The notes: generated from the letters alone by a model not told the origin. 64,000 bases of DNA from Isoetes taiwanensis (GCA_021234155.1 JAJEKV010000099.1:3753453-3817452); one strand, 5' to 3'. Shown: positions 23,256 through 36,319, counted from the first letter of the stretch. Program-made: numbers and translations.

Positions 23256-24467
23256 CAAACGTCACGTCACGATGGTAGAGGCCTTTTACCAAATAAAATA
23301 TTTGAAATAAGCAGCTCCAACAGAAGGCCAGATTTTGGTGATGCAATGCAGTCAAAGAGAAAAGTTCATGGTGCTCCTAATCGGGTCGGAGCGATGAACG
23401 GATTTTACGTCTAAACATGATAGAAGATTTAATTTCATATTTTTGTCTATTGATAGTATCTATTTGGTATTTGTTTCTTGCACATCCGCAGATATGGTGC
23501 TGTGCCAAAATCTGATAGTCGGATCTCCTATGTCAAATTGAAGATGGTATGGGTTTTGCTCCTAGATCTTTGCAGATCATACACAGCAGATGGTGGAGAT
23601 ATGTCTGTTGCATTGCTAATAAAGCAACAGAAACTGCAACTAATTTATTGACTCTTGGCAAAGATTTCAAGTCTACAGTGCATTCTATTTTTCAATTAAG
23701 AAGAAAAAGGGTGTTCAAGCTTGTGATAACCTTCCTCTTAGGCCATCAATAATGTGCTTGCTTCTTAGCAGAGGCTGATTCAATCCTCCGGTGCTTTTAT
23801 TTCAGCATGAATGCACTCTATATCTAAGGATTTCTATAGTAAGCAGGCTAAAATAGCGACTTCTTGCTTCATTATAAGCAACTCAAAATAGAGGGCAACA
23901 GCAACTAAACCATCAGGTGAATTTTTTTTCACTGATACCTGTATGTACTAATTATTCTTAACGTGAATTCAAAATCTATATGAGTTTTACAATATCAAAT
24001 GTATTCTTTGGTCTTCCACACCCTTTTGAGATCTTTTATTATGTATATGCATTCAGGCTTGAACTGCAAGGTATAACATCTCAGGTTCTAAAGCATGTGA
24101 CCAACTTATGCCCAACAACGCTGGGCACCCTAACTAGTTTATTATAAGGGGGTGGTCCCTTCAACTACAATCTAATTATATATACTGATATACTGACATG
24201 TGCAGGCCAGTGAGCAGTACGTGACCTGCCCAGTTTTATTTTGTCTACACGTCTTGTCTGTTCTTACTTTGATGTTGACAGTGGACTTCGGTCCTTGAAC
24301 TTCTTGAATTATGATAATCATGTGAAATGCACCTTGATGCTTAAACTGTTTTAAACTTTAAAGTTTTTAATATATATATTATCTTCGGAAATAAGGAATT
24401 ATCTTCCTTCATAATGTGCTTTCCTATAATTGTATTTAGCCCCAATGTTGAGGACAGCATTAATTCT

Positions 24468-24480
24468 AAGGAGGGGAGAA
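24468..24480 (+). promoter_or_regulatory. Chromovirus polypurine tract
   Basis: AAGGAGGGGAGAA directly abuts the right LTR, the expected plus-strand primer position. Confidence 0.9.
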
Positions 24481-26097
24481 TGTGACGTTCCAAGTATTTA
24501 TACGATATATGTATAAATACATTGACACATCACCCAGTATAGATACGCCACCATGGGGTGTGGTAACCTAGGGGGTTGACCTAAAAGGGATTTAATTAGC
24601 TATGCTAATTTAATCATTAAGGATAATAACCTATAATTAAGGAATTAATATTTCAGAAGGATAATTAAGCTAATTATGGTTTGGGAAGGCGCCACCTGGC
24701 CAAACTCGATTGGCCAGCATGGTGAATACTAATTGGATCCAATAAGGTGGATCACCACCCCCATATCAACCAAAATCGAACCAGTTGAGCGCCCAAGGAG
24801 CAGTTGAGCGCCCAAGGACTATTGCTGACCTTCCCAAATCACTGAACAACCACTAGCTGTCGCTGCCACCCTACTTACAGCACTATGGAAGCACCCCACG
24901 ATAACGGTTCCAGCCGAAACACGGGTTAGTAGTAGTTTAGCTTGTGAATTGTAGGATAGTACTTCAGTCCTCTCTCTTTCTGGTTGCCTTTGTTGAGATT
25001 AACCCTTCTCTGGTAAGTAGGATTTCATTTCAATTATGAATGGTGCTCTATTAAGAAATGATTGATGTATCTATGAAGTATTCGGTAGCTTCCAATTAAC
25101 AGGGGTTTAAAGGGGGGGTAGAGACCTCTGAGCTCGTATATGATAGTATGCTCCTAGATAGAGCCCTGTAATATTCCCATTAGATGCGGCCTATGTACAA
25201 GAGACCATCGGGTCGTAGATGCTATGGTCTGGCTTAGCACCAGAGAAGGGACACAGTGGTGAAGTGGGGGTGGGGTCTTGCACGCACATACAAGGCTCCT
25301 GAGACCCCTACAGTGGGCTAGGCTTGATATCCGGTCACGTAGAGGGCCGGGTATGGGTCTGACACTCCCTGGGTGTAGAGGTGTGATCCGTATGGAGCAT
25401 CTTGCACTTTGAGTAGATTTAGGGTGAGTAAGTCGGGTACGGATGCGGGGGTCGCTGATGTGACACGTGTCCTCTAGCTCACCCATGGAACCACTGTGAT
25501 CCTGGAAGGGGACGCTTCCCTGACCTGCCTCATCGGACTGGGGCGTCATGAACCCTGGAGTAGGCTCAAAGGGTGATACCTTGAGTCTGCGTCTCCGGAA
25601 GGCTATAGCGAAGCCATAGCGTGAATCGACCCATCTGCAAAGTGTGCACAGGAGGGGCGGATGGAGTGGACAACCCTAGCCGATGTTCTATGCCAGCCAA
25701 CGCCAGGTTATACCTCTGTCTGCTGACCTCTTGTGACCGAGCCGTCAGTCCACCCTCACAGGAGTCTGAACTGGGGTAGAACTGGGGGTTTGGGTGTTTT
25801 CTTAGGTTTAGATGCATATTCGTTGTCATTGGTATTTGGATGATGTGCCACCCTTCGTGGTGGTTATTTATATATGATTTATGCTGTGTGCTAACCCTTG
25901 TATTCATGCTTCCGCGACGTAGGCGCCCATCGAAGGCGTGGGCCGAATGACACCTCCGTGTCCTTCACCCGAGCATCTCTACGTAGATGGCCCGGGTCAG
26001 ACGGAGGGCCCTGCCCATGGCGAGATGGATTGCCACAGGAGGGGAAAGTCCCCGTATGTATACGGCCGGGGGTCGTATATGTCCAGGGAGCGTCACA
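24481..26097 (+). repeat. Chromovirus right LTR (1617 bp)
   Basis: Same ends as the left LTR (TGTGACGTTCC...GCGTCACA), followed by the TCCAA duplication. It has a 3-bp insertion near 25413 relative to the left copy. Confidence 0.95.
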
Positions 26098-26102
26098 TCC
26101 AA

Positions 26103-26515
26103 GGCAGTCCATGATTGGTCAAACAATACTTTGACTCTAGCAAAACAAGGGAAAGAGGCTACGATAAATTTACGGACTGGAAATATAACGATTATGCAAG
26201 AAGAAACATTGTTCTCTGATGAAGAAGATGAGGACATTGAGGAAGGAGTAATGGACGAAATTGTCGACGAAGATGATTTCTATGGCATTGATATCAACAG
26301 TGAATCGAATGAATTATGCTTTATGGTGGAAGAAACAAAAGAGTACCCTAAACATTTCGTGGAGGCAGTGGAAAAAGAAATTACTTTGGAACCAACAAAA
26401 GCTCACAAGTTGGAAGATGGAAAACTTGTTCCATCTATGGGACTCCCAGAGCTAACAGAGCTAAACTTAGGAACAGAAGAAGAGCCTAAATTCATCAAGA
26501 TTGGAGCTCATCTTC
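26103..26515 (+). pseudogene. Gypsy retropepsin end and linker, resumed
   Basis: Directly after the chromovirus the outer Gypsy frame continues: VHDWSNNTLTLAKQG, the strand that normally follows the LLGRPWL motif. An acidic linker (DEEDEDIEEGVMDEI) leads to TEEEPKFIKIGAHLPP, the usual lead-in to reverse transcriptase. The match then stops abruptly; no RT follows. Confidence 0.75.
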
Positions 26516-27355
26516 CACCTGTCCTTTTACAATGTTCTCTTTTGTTCCTTGTTATCTTTTGTTCCTTGTTATCTTTTGTCCTTTTATCCCAACCAAAAGT
26601 TAATGATGCTTTGATTGAGGAGCTTTTGAAAAATTGCAACATGGAAACACACCATGGTTTCACTCAGGCAACTGGTTCAGTCCAAATCCCTTTGGAAATA
26701 ATAGCAAAAGCTCTCAGAATACCAAAAACAGAGGATACTATCAAAAATCTCACAAAGTTTATTAACAGAGCAGTTGAGAGTTCGGATCCTCTCATGTATG
26801 AACAAGCACAGTATTGCAAGTTGTTAGAAATCATTATAGCCCCTTATCCAGGAGCTAAAGAGCACCTGATAAATATCAATCCAAATAAGTCTTGCCAGGA
26901 AACCATGATACGTGGCTCTCTTTATCAAGGTCAATCATTTACCCTCGGTTTGCATTCAATTATTTGAACAAATGTGTACAAAGGGGTTTTTGATCGATGC
27001 AAGTAAGAGCTTCTCTATTGAAGAACAAGCTTTAACAGGAGCTAGAAGAAGGGATGCCTATTATTTCCATAAGAGATATCGGAATACTCATTTATGTTAC
27101 AACCATCAAGTTAAGCAAGAAGACCCTAAGAAAAACCCCAAAAAGGGGGATAAGGTGAGTGAAGATCCCAAGATCTTCACTAAAAAGGGGGATAATGTAT
27201 ATGACCATGACCGGCGACGTCAACAAAAGACCGAAGAGGTGGCCGTCGATAGTAAGGACCGAAGTGGAGTACTGGAAGCTGTTAGAAAGTTACAAGAGGA
27301 CGATAGTTGGGACCGGGCAAGCGGATCAAGCGAGAAGCGACCAAAGAAACAATAA
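26516..27355 (+). other. Unrecognised open region fused to Gypsy end
   Basis: The Gypsy frame stays open into a hydrophobic stretch made by a repeated CTTTTGTTCCTTGTTAT (26536-26570). A soluble-looking segment to 26967 follows (VNDALIEELLKNCNMETHHG, TEDTIKNLTKFINRAVESSD). A shifted frame then runs to 27355 with Lys/Asp/Arg-rich repeats (KKGDKVSEDPK, KKGDNVYDHD). I cannot assign any family. It could be the 5' part of another retroelement joined to the Gypsy relic by recombination. Confidence 0.3.
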
Positions 27356-27779
27356 AGGCCATGGGGTTGTCCATGGTGCAACAAGTCCATGTAACTTTGA
27401 AATATGTTTTAAAGAATAACAAGTTAGCTTAGAAAGTATTTAAATAAATGTGCTTTGGACATGTGGCCAAGAGGCACTATGTTACGGTTAGGATTAAATG
27501 TTAGAAAACACAAAAAATTAGATGTTGGAGATTACCCCAACTTAGGATTGCCATGTTGGACGGCATAGATTAATTGTCTTGAGTTATAAAAAGAGAGAGA
27601 AACGTTGTATTAAGAGAGGAAAATGTTGGAATAAAAAGTTTGATGACGATTCTCCATTGCTTTGCATTTTCTTGATGTGTGGCATGTGTAAAATGTTAAT
27701 AACGTGTACCTTAAATGCTTGTTTGTGAATCCTAAACATGAACATTAAAAATTAATTAATAAGAAGGAAGGCAACGAAC
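27356..27779. other. Non-coding, promoter-like AT-rich stretch
   Basis: No gene seen. A TATAAA at 27585-27590 is followed by a purine-rich AAAGAGAGAG stretch, as in some LTR promoters, but no matching LTR copy exists in the window. Confidence 0.25.
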
Positions 27780-30700
27780 AGGCATAACCTGTTTAGGGCC
27801 GAACTGTCTGCGCAGCATTCGACCAGCGATCCGACTAGCGACTGCCATTCCGACCTCTTCAGCGACCTACAGATCCAGCAACCAGGTGAAATCTGTTGTT
27901 GCTTTTTGTATTTCGAATTTGCTCAATGCTTATATCTTTAGAAAGGAGAATGGAAATGGAGTTTTTCGGTGGTTATGTGGTGGACAAAAGATATAAATTA
28001 TTCCCGAACAATGTTCTATTCAGAAGTTAATCGTGTTCATGAATATGGTCACAGGCTACAGAATCTGAGTTTCCACAGTGGAACTTCGTTTTGGTTATGA
28101 AAGAACAAAGAGATTGGTTACGGATACTTCTGGTTATGATTCTGGTGGATATGCTTGTGGTTATGGAAACTTGTCTCTGGTTATCTGGTCATGAAAATAA
28201 TTATTGTGGTGTATGTCTTGTGATGCAGGCATGGATACAGATGAGCAAGGAATCGTAAAGGAAACTATTAACTGGACAGACTTCCTGGGCAGCCCCTTAA
28301 CGGTAAGATAAACTTGTCTGGCTGTATTTCCTTATTTTGCAAAGCTGTTACTCCAGGGTGAGAGATGGAGGGTTAACATTTTTCTGCTTTTGGAGATATT
28401 GGCTTTTACGTTTCTCTGGCTTTTATGCTTTTTGTAAGGGCAAATTGGTTGTTACTCTTTCATGTTTTTTGTAAGGGCAAATGTGATAAACCTAAGCACG
28501 TAGAAGGCGGTGGAATCTTGAATCTTCAATTCATCTTCAATGAGATAAAAGGAAGAGAAATACTAAGCAACTTGTCTATTCTTAAAGAAATGCTAGGATG
28601 ACTCAGATCTGGGGGGGGAATTGTCTTATGAAGTTGTATTTCATTCAATATGGCTTAAGAGATGGTGCTAAGTCAGCCATATTGGAAGAATTCCGTTGGT
28701 AGTGACACATCACATTAACATCAATAGCATTTTTGTTATATGTTGAGCTTTGATTCTGGCAAAGTTATGTGCTTTTGATCTTGTTATTCCTTACTCTTGC
28801 TGTCTTATTCTTATGATCACTTAATGTAGTTTAGGTCTAGGATCCAAATATGTTATGCAATATCAACTTCTTTTTTGTCCTATATCAGCCTACTTTTTGT
28901 TAAAAGTCTATATAGTGGAACATACACGCCAATTTTCTTTTACTACGTAGTTGATTTCAAACGATGGACATATTAGATACATTCAATTGAATTTCATAGT
29001 ACACAAAGAAAGAGCACAAGGAAAACATGTATTACATTGGCGCCTTACTCTCACCAGTTACAGTGTAGAGTAAAATCTATATGTTTTTCACTTCAGCTAT
29101 ATTCTATTGTTTTCTGCTTGAAAATCTCAAATACCGCATTCAAATGTGTGCCATAGACAAAATGTGACAAAAATTGAAAGTATTGACTGGACAACTCAAG
29201 GGGGGTTCACCTAATGGTCACGTATTGACCAACTGCGTGAACGTTTAGGGTTTTTTTTTTGGGTGAGTCGACCGTCCACGGTCGAGTTCTCATGGGTCGA
29301 AAGCCCATACTTCCGGCTTTGAACGTGAAGGGAGCAAAGGCGGGAAGGAGAGATCCGTAGGTGGTCGATTTGGGCTGTTCAATCTGGCAGATAGAACAGG
29401 GTTTTTGCCTAAACGACTTGTATGCCGTTTTGCAAAACCTCATGAGCCCGGTGCTTATGTGCCATCTTTGGAATGGGTAATGCAGCAGCCGCATTTCAAA
29501 GACGTAAGGTAAAGTTTGGATCCTAGCCTGTGGTATTTTCATCCATTTTGAATCTAAGCTTTGTTCATTTTGGATTTTAATGGTCGTGGGCGCCCAATGC
29601 ATCATCTTGGAATGAAGTTTTATCTTTGGTTCTGTGGTGCCCGGTATGATTTTGAGTTACATTCAAGGAGACATATGCAAAGGCATTTTTCTAGAGCTCC
29701 AAAGAAGCAATTTCAACAGTTCAAGATCCCAATAATTAAACCGGGAGCTTCCAAATTAGGTGTGACTTAGCCGCATTTCATAACTTTAGACTCGGTTAGA
29801 AATGGCGAGTAAAATCTGTAAGTTCTTTGGCTGGTTTTGCGGCGTTTTGCTCTGCAAGTATAATCTTGCATGGGTTCCCTGTTAGTAATTTTTGCAGAGG
29901 TTTCATCTAGGTTGCTTATTGTGCTGTGATTCCCAAGCAACCAGCAGTGTCTTTTTATTTTTGCATGCCAATTGCTCTTCCAAATCTTCCCAAGGTATTC
30001 TTTCATCTTATTCCTGTTTGTAATACCATAAATTTCAATTTCAAAAAGTCTAGAGGTCTTATTGCATGATGCGACCTGCCCTAGGAGTGTAGCTTAGAAA
30101 GCCTGTTTTATCTACAGTGTCCCCATAACTCCAAGAACATTTCCCTGCTTCCCATTTCAAGCCTTTTATGTCCATATTTCGAAAGACATGTAGGTTAACA
30201 TGTTGCCTAACTTGGACATGTGTGTCGGACTTCGGTACTTTTCCTGCAGTATTGATCACCCTTTTTCTTCTCTGTTGTGAACAGGTATGTTGCATTCCTG
30301 TGTTTGAGGGACCTCTTTGGGAGCAATTTCGTCATCAATATTTATATTGAACTTGGTTACTAGGTCAGTGTTGTCGTTTTCAATGTACCAAATGTTAATG
30401 TGTGTTTTTCTTAGCAATGTGGTCTCGAGTTCGAGACCGCCCAGAATCGCACTCGGTACTGTTGGGGGTACTGTTGGGTGTGTTGTCACATGTCCAGTTG
30501 GATGCTGCCTAGTGGCGTGACGTTAAAACTACTATCTATCTATCTATCTTAAAATTGCATGGCTTATTAGAGTTGGACATAGATCTCTAGATTATTGTAG
30601 CTATAGTTATCCAGGTAATACCTCTAAGTCATTGTACAGTGGGCAAAACACTTAGCATTGTAATCTCAGGCTTTTATACTGCAACTTAGCATCATTCTTC

Positions 30701-31043
30701 TATATGTAGTGCATGTGGTTTGCAAGTAGTTCTGGATGCTACTTTAGTTGAGAAAGAGAAACTGCAGCACAAAGGGTAGAGAAATACTAAAGATTGTTTC
30801 CGAGGTTGAACAAAATAGAAGGAAGAATGTCATGCAAACTCCTGTTTATCTAAACCATTATTTAGCTATCTTTGAACGAAACATAGAGGTGATGGAGTCT
30901 GAACATTGCAGCTACAAAATGAAATTCAAGGACTGTTTGTAAATTTCTTTAATCGGCATATATGCAGATTCCAACTTGGTTCAGAGAAGATAATGCTCAA
31001 GTGTACATGTTTATTCAACATATATGCAGATTCGAACTTGGTA
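27780..31043 (+). other. Possible exons of an unrecognised gene
   Basis: Several short open pieces on the plus strand have splice-like borders. Examples: 28231-28302 (ATG..., KETINWTDFLGSPLT, then GTAAGA), 29360-29510 (GRFGLFNLADRTGFLPKRLV, then GTAAGG), 30748-30942 (GREILKIVSEVEQNRRKN) and 30972-31042 (after ATATGCAG: PTWFREDNAQVYMFIQH, then GTAAGC). No family is recognised and the pieces may be unrelated. The rest of this stretch shows no coding signal. Confidence 0.2.
30415..30552 (+). mobile_element. SINE-like fragment
   Basis: GAGTTCGAGACC at 30427-30438 fits the pol III B box of tRNA-derived SINEs. The stretch ends in a simple tail (TATC)n at 30533-30550. A convincing A box is not visible, so the 5' part may be missing. 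Confidence 0.4.
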
Positions 31044-33352
31044 AGCATAATTCAACTTTTAAATTTTCTATTTGGTGAGGAATTTCTATTTATCCACCTA
31101 TATGTGTTTCTTTGTAGCTCGCAGTGAGGACTTGATTGGTAACACAACAAAGAAAGCAATCATTGTGCTAATTTTGATCAAATATTAGGCAAATTCTAAG
31201 GACGTTCTCGTTTATGAGCCACACCCACATCTTCAAAACATTCTAAATATCTGGATCATCAATGAACAAGAGTCTTAATTTGAACTTGCTGGAGCATGAT
31301 TATATGGAAAATGAAAAGCCGTTCCAAGTCTCAAATACTATTATACAAAAGGTGTTGATTTATTGTTTTTGTCGAATGCCTTGCAAGATTTTCAATGCAA
31401 AGCATTCAATTAGAAATAGCATGAGTCTGTGTAGGAGAGTTACATTTTTTGCTCAGTAATAGTTTTCAATGCCATGTCTATATTACTAGTTAAATGCGGT
31501 TTGTAAATTTTGGAAGTTAGTGCCACATGGATGCCAATTGATGTACTTCTGAATGTGCTTTCCAATGTGACACGTTGCATATCTTAAAAAAAAAAATGTC
31601 TGTGCTATGTAATTTTGTAAACCGTCATTGCTTCGCATGTCGTTATATGGTTGCATATGATGCCTATGCTCTACAAATGTTAGAAGTTTGTGTTCGTGAA
31701 ATAAGCTTCTCAACTAGCAAAAATAACCATAACAATATGAACTCAAGATGTTAACAAATTATAGGTTAATCATACTACTTCTAGAAACAAGTGAAGGGAA
31801 TCTACAAACCTTTTGAAAGACCATTGTGGCATATAGCAAAACAAATAGATATTAGCACAAGGGAGTGGTACTGGAAAAATGTAGAGAATGTTGTCTCATA
31901 AAGTTGACTTCATGTGATCTCAACTTGACAACATGAACCATTTTACATTGCACCAACTTTGCAATAGACAACTGCCATTACTTTTAATGGGGCATGTCAT
32001 TTAATATTAGGCCTCTCTTTGGAATTGAGCTTGACTATCAAGGGTTAACTTTGACTTATGGCGCTAACTTTGACCTTGAGGTACTTTATCTTCATGGGTT
32101 AGCAATCATTTGGAATTCTAATAGCATTTCATTCTAATAGCATTCTAAGCTAGTTCTCAAGTCCAATGGTGTAATGGGAAAAATATTTCGATTATTCACC
32201 TCCTCTGTTGCATAGACCCCGTGATCAATCTGCCATGTTTACCCTGGAACGTGACCAACTCAACGTGACCAAGGTCCATGGTGGTCCGTGCAAGCATATG
32301 GTCCATGCAAGCATATGGTCCATGCAAGCATATGGTACAAAGTCGGAAAGGGATTATATAATTTGGCACAATCAATCGTAAATATACGGATAGGGTCTAT
32401 ATTGTATGTTAGTTCGAAAAACCGTATGGTATGGGTTTTTCTACTCCAAAAAGCCGTATACAGGGGTTTTTCTATGACCCCTCGAACGCAGATGCCATCT
32501 GTCCATATATAGAGGTGCACCCCCCGGGGGACAACTGCAATCAGTTTAGTACCGACTCGTCCACCATTGTTTATTGGATCGATCTCTGTATTGAGAAGAA
32601 AACAAAGCTTTTGTTAATGGATTCGTAGACTGATGCATTGTATCATGTTTGGCTTCTGTTTGTGCTTTCATGATGTGGACGCAAATTGTCAGGATTGTCA
32701 AGGGATGTCTGTATTAGTTATGCGGTTTTGGAAGTCATACAATATGCTGAATCATTTATGATAGAAGACTGTAATATTATATTTAGCTTCCATTTATGTT
32801 TCTAGGGTGTCTATGTTTTGTATTGAGAAGAAAAGGTCAAGCTTTTATTACCAATGTATTTTTGGCCTTTTGCATTTTTATCATTTTCAATTGGCAGAAA
32901 CAAGGAGGCAAATAAAATACTCTTCAAAGCAAGAGAGTTTTTTACCTAGTCACATGTTATTTGTGAGGTGGTTCGTTGCACTGGTCCAATTTTTTTATTT
33001 GCTACTACCATGACTGTGGCTTTTAACAGGAGTAACCATATCTTCAGAAAATGGTGACTGGGGCATCTATATTATCTTGATTCATATTTGGCGTGATGCG
33101 ACAAATGACATCCTTAGATGGATTGTTAGGATGAAATGCGACTCTTCTCAACTGGAAGTTTGTGACTCTAATAGTCTTCAATTGGAGGAATCTAAACGAA
33201 TCAATTTTGTATGGCCTATGTTGAAAACTAATACCACATTTTTAGAATTGGTGGCAGAACCTACAGGTCATTTCGAGTATTTGGAATAGAATAGAATAGA
33301 TTTTTAACATCCACGGAGACCAATAGGCCATGGGACCCATACAATGAGTTAG
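31044..33352. other. No gene recognised
   Basis: AT-rich sequence with only short chance frames. At 32289-32340 a 17-bp unit GCAAGCATATGGTCCAT is repeated three times. A TATATAGAGG near 32506 could be a TATA box, without a gene behind it. Confidence 0.5.
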
Positions 33353-36120
33353 TGTGACGAGCCTGCCGAGTTGACCCTCCGGGCAACTCGGGATCTTGTC
33401 TGACTTACAACTAGATTTATGCACAGGTGAATTTAGGTGAAGAATTAAATCTTCCTTTGCAAATTAAATCCACAGTTTAGGCTCAACAAGCAATCCTGGT
33501 TCAGGCATTCAACATACTCATAAGCTTTTATATTCCAAGTTCTAACTGAGCAAATCAATAGCTCAAATATTTACAATGTGTTATCAATATCCATGTACAA
33601 CAACACTGAGCAAATCAACAGAAACTGCTAGCTCTAGAATTCAAGCACGATTCCCGGCCACATTGCCACCATCAACTTGGCCACCTTGCGGGTTCACCGC
33701 ACATGCACTCACCGGGTTAGTCCTCGTGACTAAGTGGGGATCCCGTAGTGCGCATCAAGGCATATAGGAACACTCGACATCTTGGATAACATACACATGA
33801 ACAATTCCAAATATACAAGAGACTATGGTGCGGTGCTAGACAATGACAACAAAAGAAACATCATAAGAGTCCGTGAGCAAAGAACACAAAGCCAAAGTAC
33901 CAAAACAACATAACAAAGCTCCGGACAATGGGAAGCTCACCCGACCTACATGCGAGGCCCCGTTAGCGAGAAATGCCCGCCAGCTCACATTCCGAGCCCC
34001 GCTAGCGGAGTTGGTGGGGTGAACCTCAGATATCGATACCCTTCCCAAATTACGCCCCGCGCGGAGGACCTCTTACCATGGAGTCACAGGAGGAGTTGAC
34101 GTACAACCTCACCGGAAGCTACGCCTGGGTGAGGAGGCCACGCCCGGTGTCACAGAGCATAGATACAAAGAACACAGATGACATGAGAATGCCGGAACTA
34201 CCCAGGCCACCGAACCCGGAAGTCCGACCCCGGAGGTTCCAAGTACATACATAATATCAAGAACGACAGTGGAACAATTCAAAGACCATAACATGTGTGT
34301 TCATTAGAGAATTTACTATAAATGTGCCTAGATCACACTCTTAGCCCTTGTCGAGGTTGCCCATACAACCTAACCATGCCGATGTAGCTAAATCGATGAT
34401 GAAAACCATAATGACTACTCAAACGTTGATGTAGCGTGCTCAAACCACCCCTATAAGGTTGATGCAGTACTCACTTCACCATATTATTTAATTAAGCTTC
34501 CTTAGATATGGTTTCAAGATTTTAATATTACAAATCCACTTTCATAGCTAACTAATTTATTGAGACAAGTAATGTGGAGTCTTATAATTCTGTGCTTACA
34601 ACCTTAAAATCCACAACGTCTTTTGACCACAACTGTCGGTAAGCCTTGTCCCCTGATTCCAGGCTATGCCCCATCTCCAGGAACAAGCCTATACCATTGC
34701 TCTAGATACCTTGAATTTTCTTAGATTTAAGTTTCATAATATACTAATTAGATTCAACCGTTCATGGAATACAAATGCTTATTAACTGTATCACTATTGC
34801 CATTATTACCCCAGTTTAGCTCTTCAGGCTCCACTTTCCTCCATGGCTAACTCTTCTCTTAAACCAAGGCATAACCCAATTCACCTAGCTTTCATATTTA
34901 TGCATTATAATTCATTAACCAAAAGAAAGCCAAAACCCAAAATAACAAACATTCAAGAAAATAACAACACTTTTAGAAACATGCAACACAGCAGCAACAA
35001 ACGGCCGGCTGGTAGGAATCCAGCAGCCCCAATCTGGATCGAATCCTCCATAATCAAGTTCGAAATTGATAACAAACCCTTTCCTGGCAGACCCACAACG
35101 GATTCAGGGTGATTTAAGGCAGTTCTGAGCAATTCCGAGCCATTCTTTGGCCCTTCTATCATCACCCAACAAGCATTTCCAGCTCCAAATCCAATCTAAA
35201 AACAGATGCTTCTATAATTTCGGCCCTTTAGCAGGCCAAATCGGCATGTTTCAAGTCGAATCAACATGTTTCTAGGTGCTTCCATCAAACTGGCTCTCTG
35301 GATGAGACGATTTTGCTGCAGGTGAAAACTGTTGCTGCAGGCTATGCTTTCGGAATTAGATCCATACTGGGTCAGTTCCGACCTGTTCTTGTATCAATCA
35401 GGAGTTCGGCAGCTCTGGAAAACCCTTGATCTCCCTGATTCATTGCTGCCCAGGACAGCTCAATCCTTCTATGGCCCAAATCGGCCCTTTTCATGAAATT
35501 CCAGCCTGATCTAGGCATATGATCCCTGGCTTCGATGCAGCAATCGAGACCGTTTTCATGTCTGCTCTTCTTATATTTATCTGGTTCCAGCATGAGAACA
35601 AATCCAATTCATCTTCCAAGCTTGCCTAAGTCCTGTAATTTCTGTCATGTTGCTCTATGGAACACCTCAATTAATTCTAAGATACCTGCATATTCAATCT
35701 CGTCTCACAGGCTTTACTAGAGCCTCGGCAATTCCAACCGTAGCTAACACAGAAGAAATCTACCATCCAAAAGCATGTACAGATTGATTCCTGCAGCCTA
35801 TGCAAGCCATAACTTGAATCCACAAAATCCAAAACCCCACCTGGAAAGGAAGATTTGATGCCGTCTACGCAAGCTCTTGCCTCCAAATAGCTTCCTCCGA
35901 CTCCTCTGCAACCCAAATTCCTCCTGGAGCTCCTCTTGCAAAAGAAACCTTACATACCACCAACAAAAGCCCTCTTCTACAATTTTTCTTTTTCTAGTTT
36001 GGCTTATGTGGATATTGGATATATGCCACGCATATATCCCAATACATATATCCCAATCTATTAGATATATGCTTTATGTGCAATACCAATGCTGGAGTCT
36101 TAGGGCCTAGGATCGTTACA
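33353..36120 (-). mobile_element. Solo LTR of a Gypsy-type element (2768 bp)
   Basis: The segment has inverted ends TGTGACGAGCC...GGATCGTTACA and perfect 5-bp flanks GTTAG at 33348-33352 and 36121-36125. No retroelement proteins lie inside. This is what remains after recombination between two LTRs. Minus orientation is preferred because TGTAACGATCC is a common Gypsy LTR start and the other end then reads ...CTCGTCACA, like the chromovirus LTR here; this is inference. Confidence 0.85.
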
Positions 36121-36319
36121 GTTAGAACAACCCAGAACATCACCAAGTATAATGAAAACATTATAAAGCTTGGGCAAAAGCCAGATGAAACTATGGCTTA
36201 GCCCTTAGCAGGGATAGGTTCAATACGCTGTACATTTTATACTAAATACGTATGAATTGTATGATACGGCACAAATTTACCGTATAAAATGCAAAACATA
36301 CGGCAAAAAACAATTCCGG

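Larger units (their letters stand above)
21716..24137 (+). mobile_element. Helitron B, non-autonomous, 2422 bp
   Basis: Begins TCCTATATTATAAAG after an A (21715) and ends CTAG at 24134-24137 before a T. The 3' hairpin is at 24109-24127 (TGCCCAACAACGCTGGGCA, one weakened pair). The 5' end shares GCCCTAAATCGGGCGGC with Helitrons C and D. No Rep/helicase. It holds two gene-like pieces, consistent with the known habit of plant Helitrons to carry host gene fragments. Confidence 0.88.
17053..26097 (+). mobile_element. Chromovirus-type Gypsy element, internally deleted
   Basis: Two LTRs of 1614 and 1617 bp with TGTGACG...CGTCACA ends flank a reduced interior: an integrase C-terminal half, a chromodomain, a 3' region holding two Helitrons, and a polypurine tract. 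The 5-bp target duplication TCCAA is at 17048-17052 and 26098-26102. Gag, protease, RT, RNase H and the first part of integrase are missing. About 20 substitutions and a 3-bp indel between the LTRs were counted by eye. Confidence 0.95.
9735..26515 (+). mobile_element. Outer Ty3/Gypsy element, split by two later insertions
   Basis: Three separated pieces line up as one retroelement: gag with zinc knuckles (9735-10819), the gag-to-protease region (16232-17052) and the end of the protease domain (26103-26515). The gaps are exactly the Copia element and the chromovirus, each with its own 5-bp target duplication. Reverse transcriptase, integrase and both LTRs were not found, so the element is a 3'-truncated relic. 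The lineage inside Gypsy is not determined. Confidence 0.75.

Noticed and set aside
19650-24140. A single 4.5-kb transposon with 38-bp terminal inverted repeats
   Set aside because: The inverted ends are two Helitron 3' ends in opposite orientation; each has its own 5' TC end at 21521 and 21716 with correct A/T borders.
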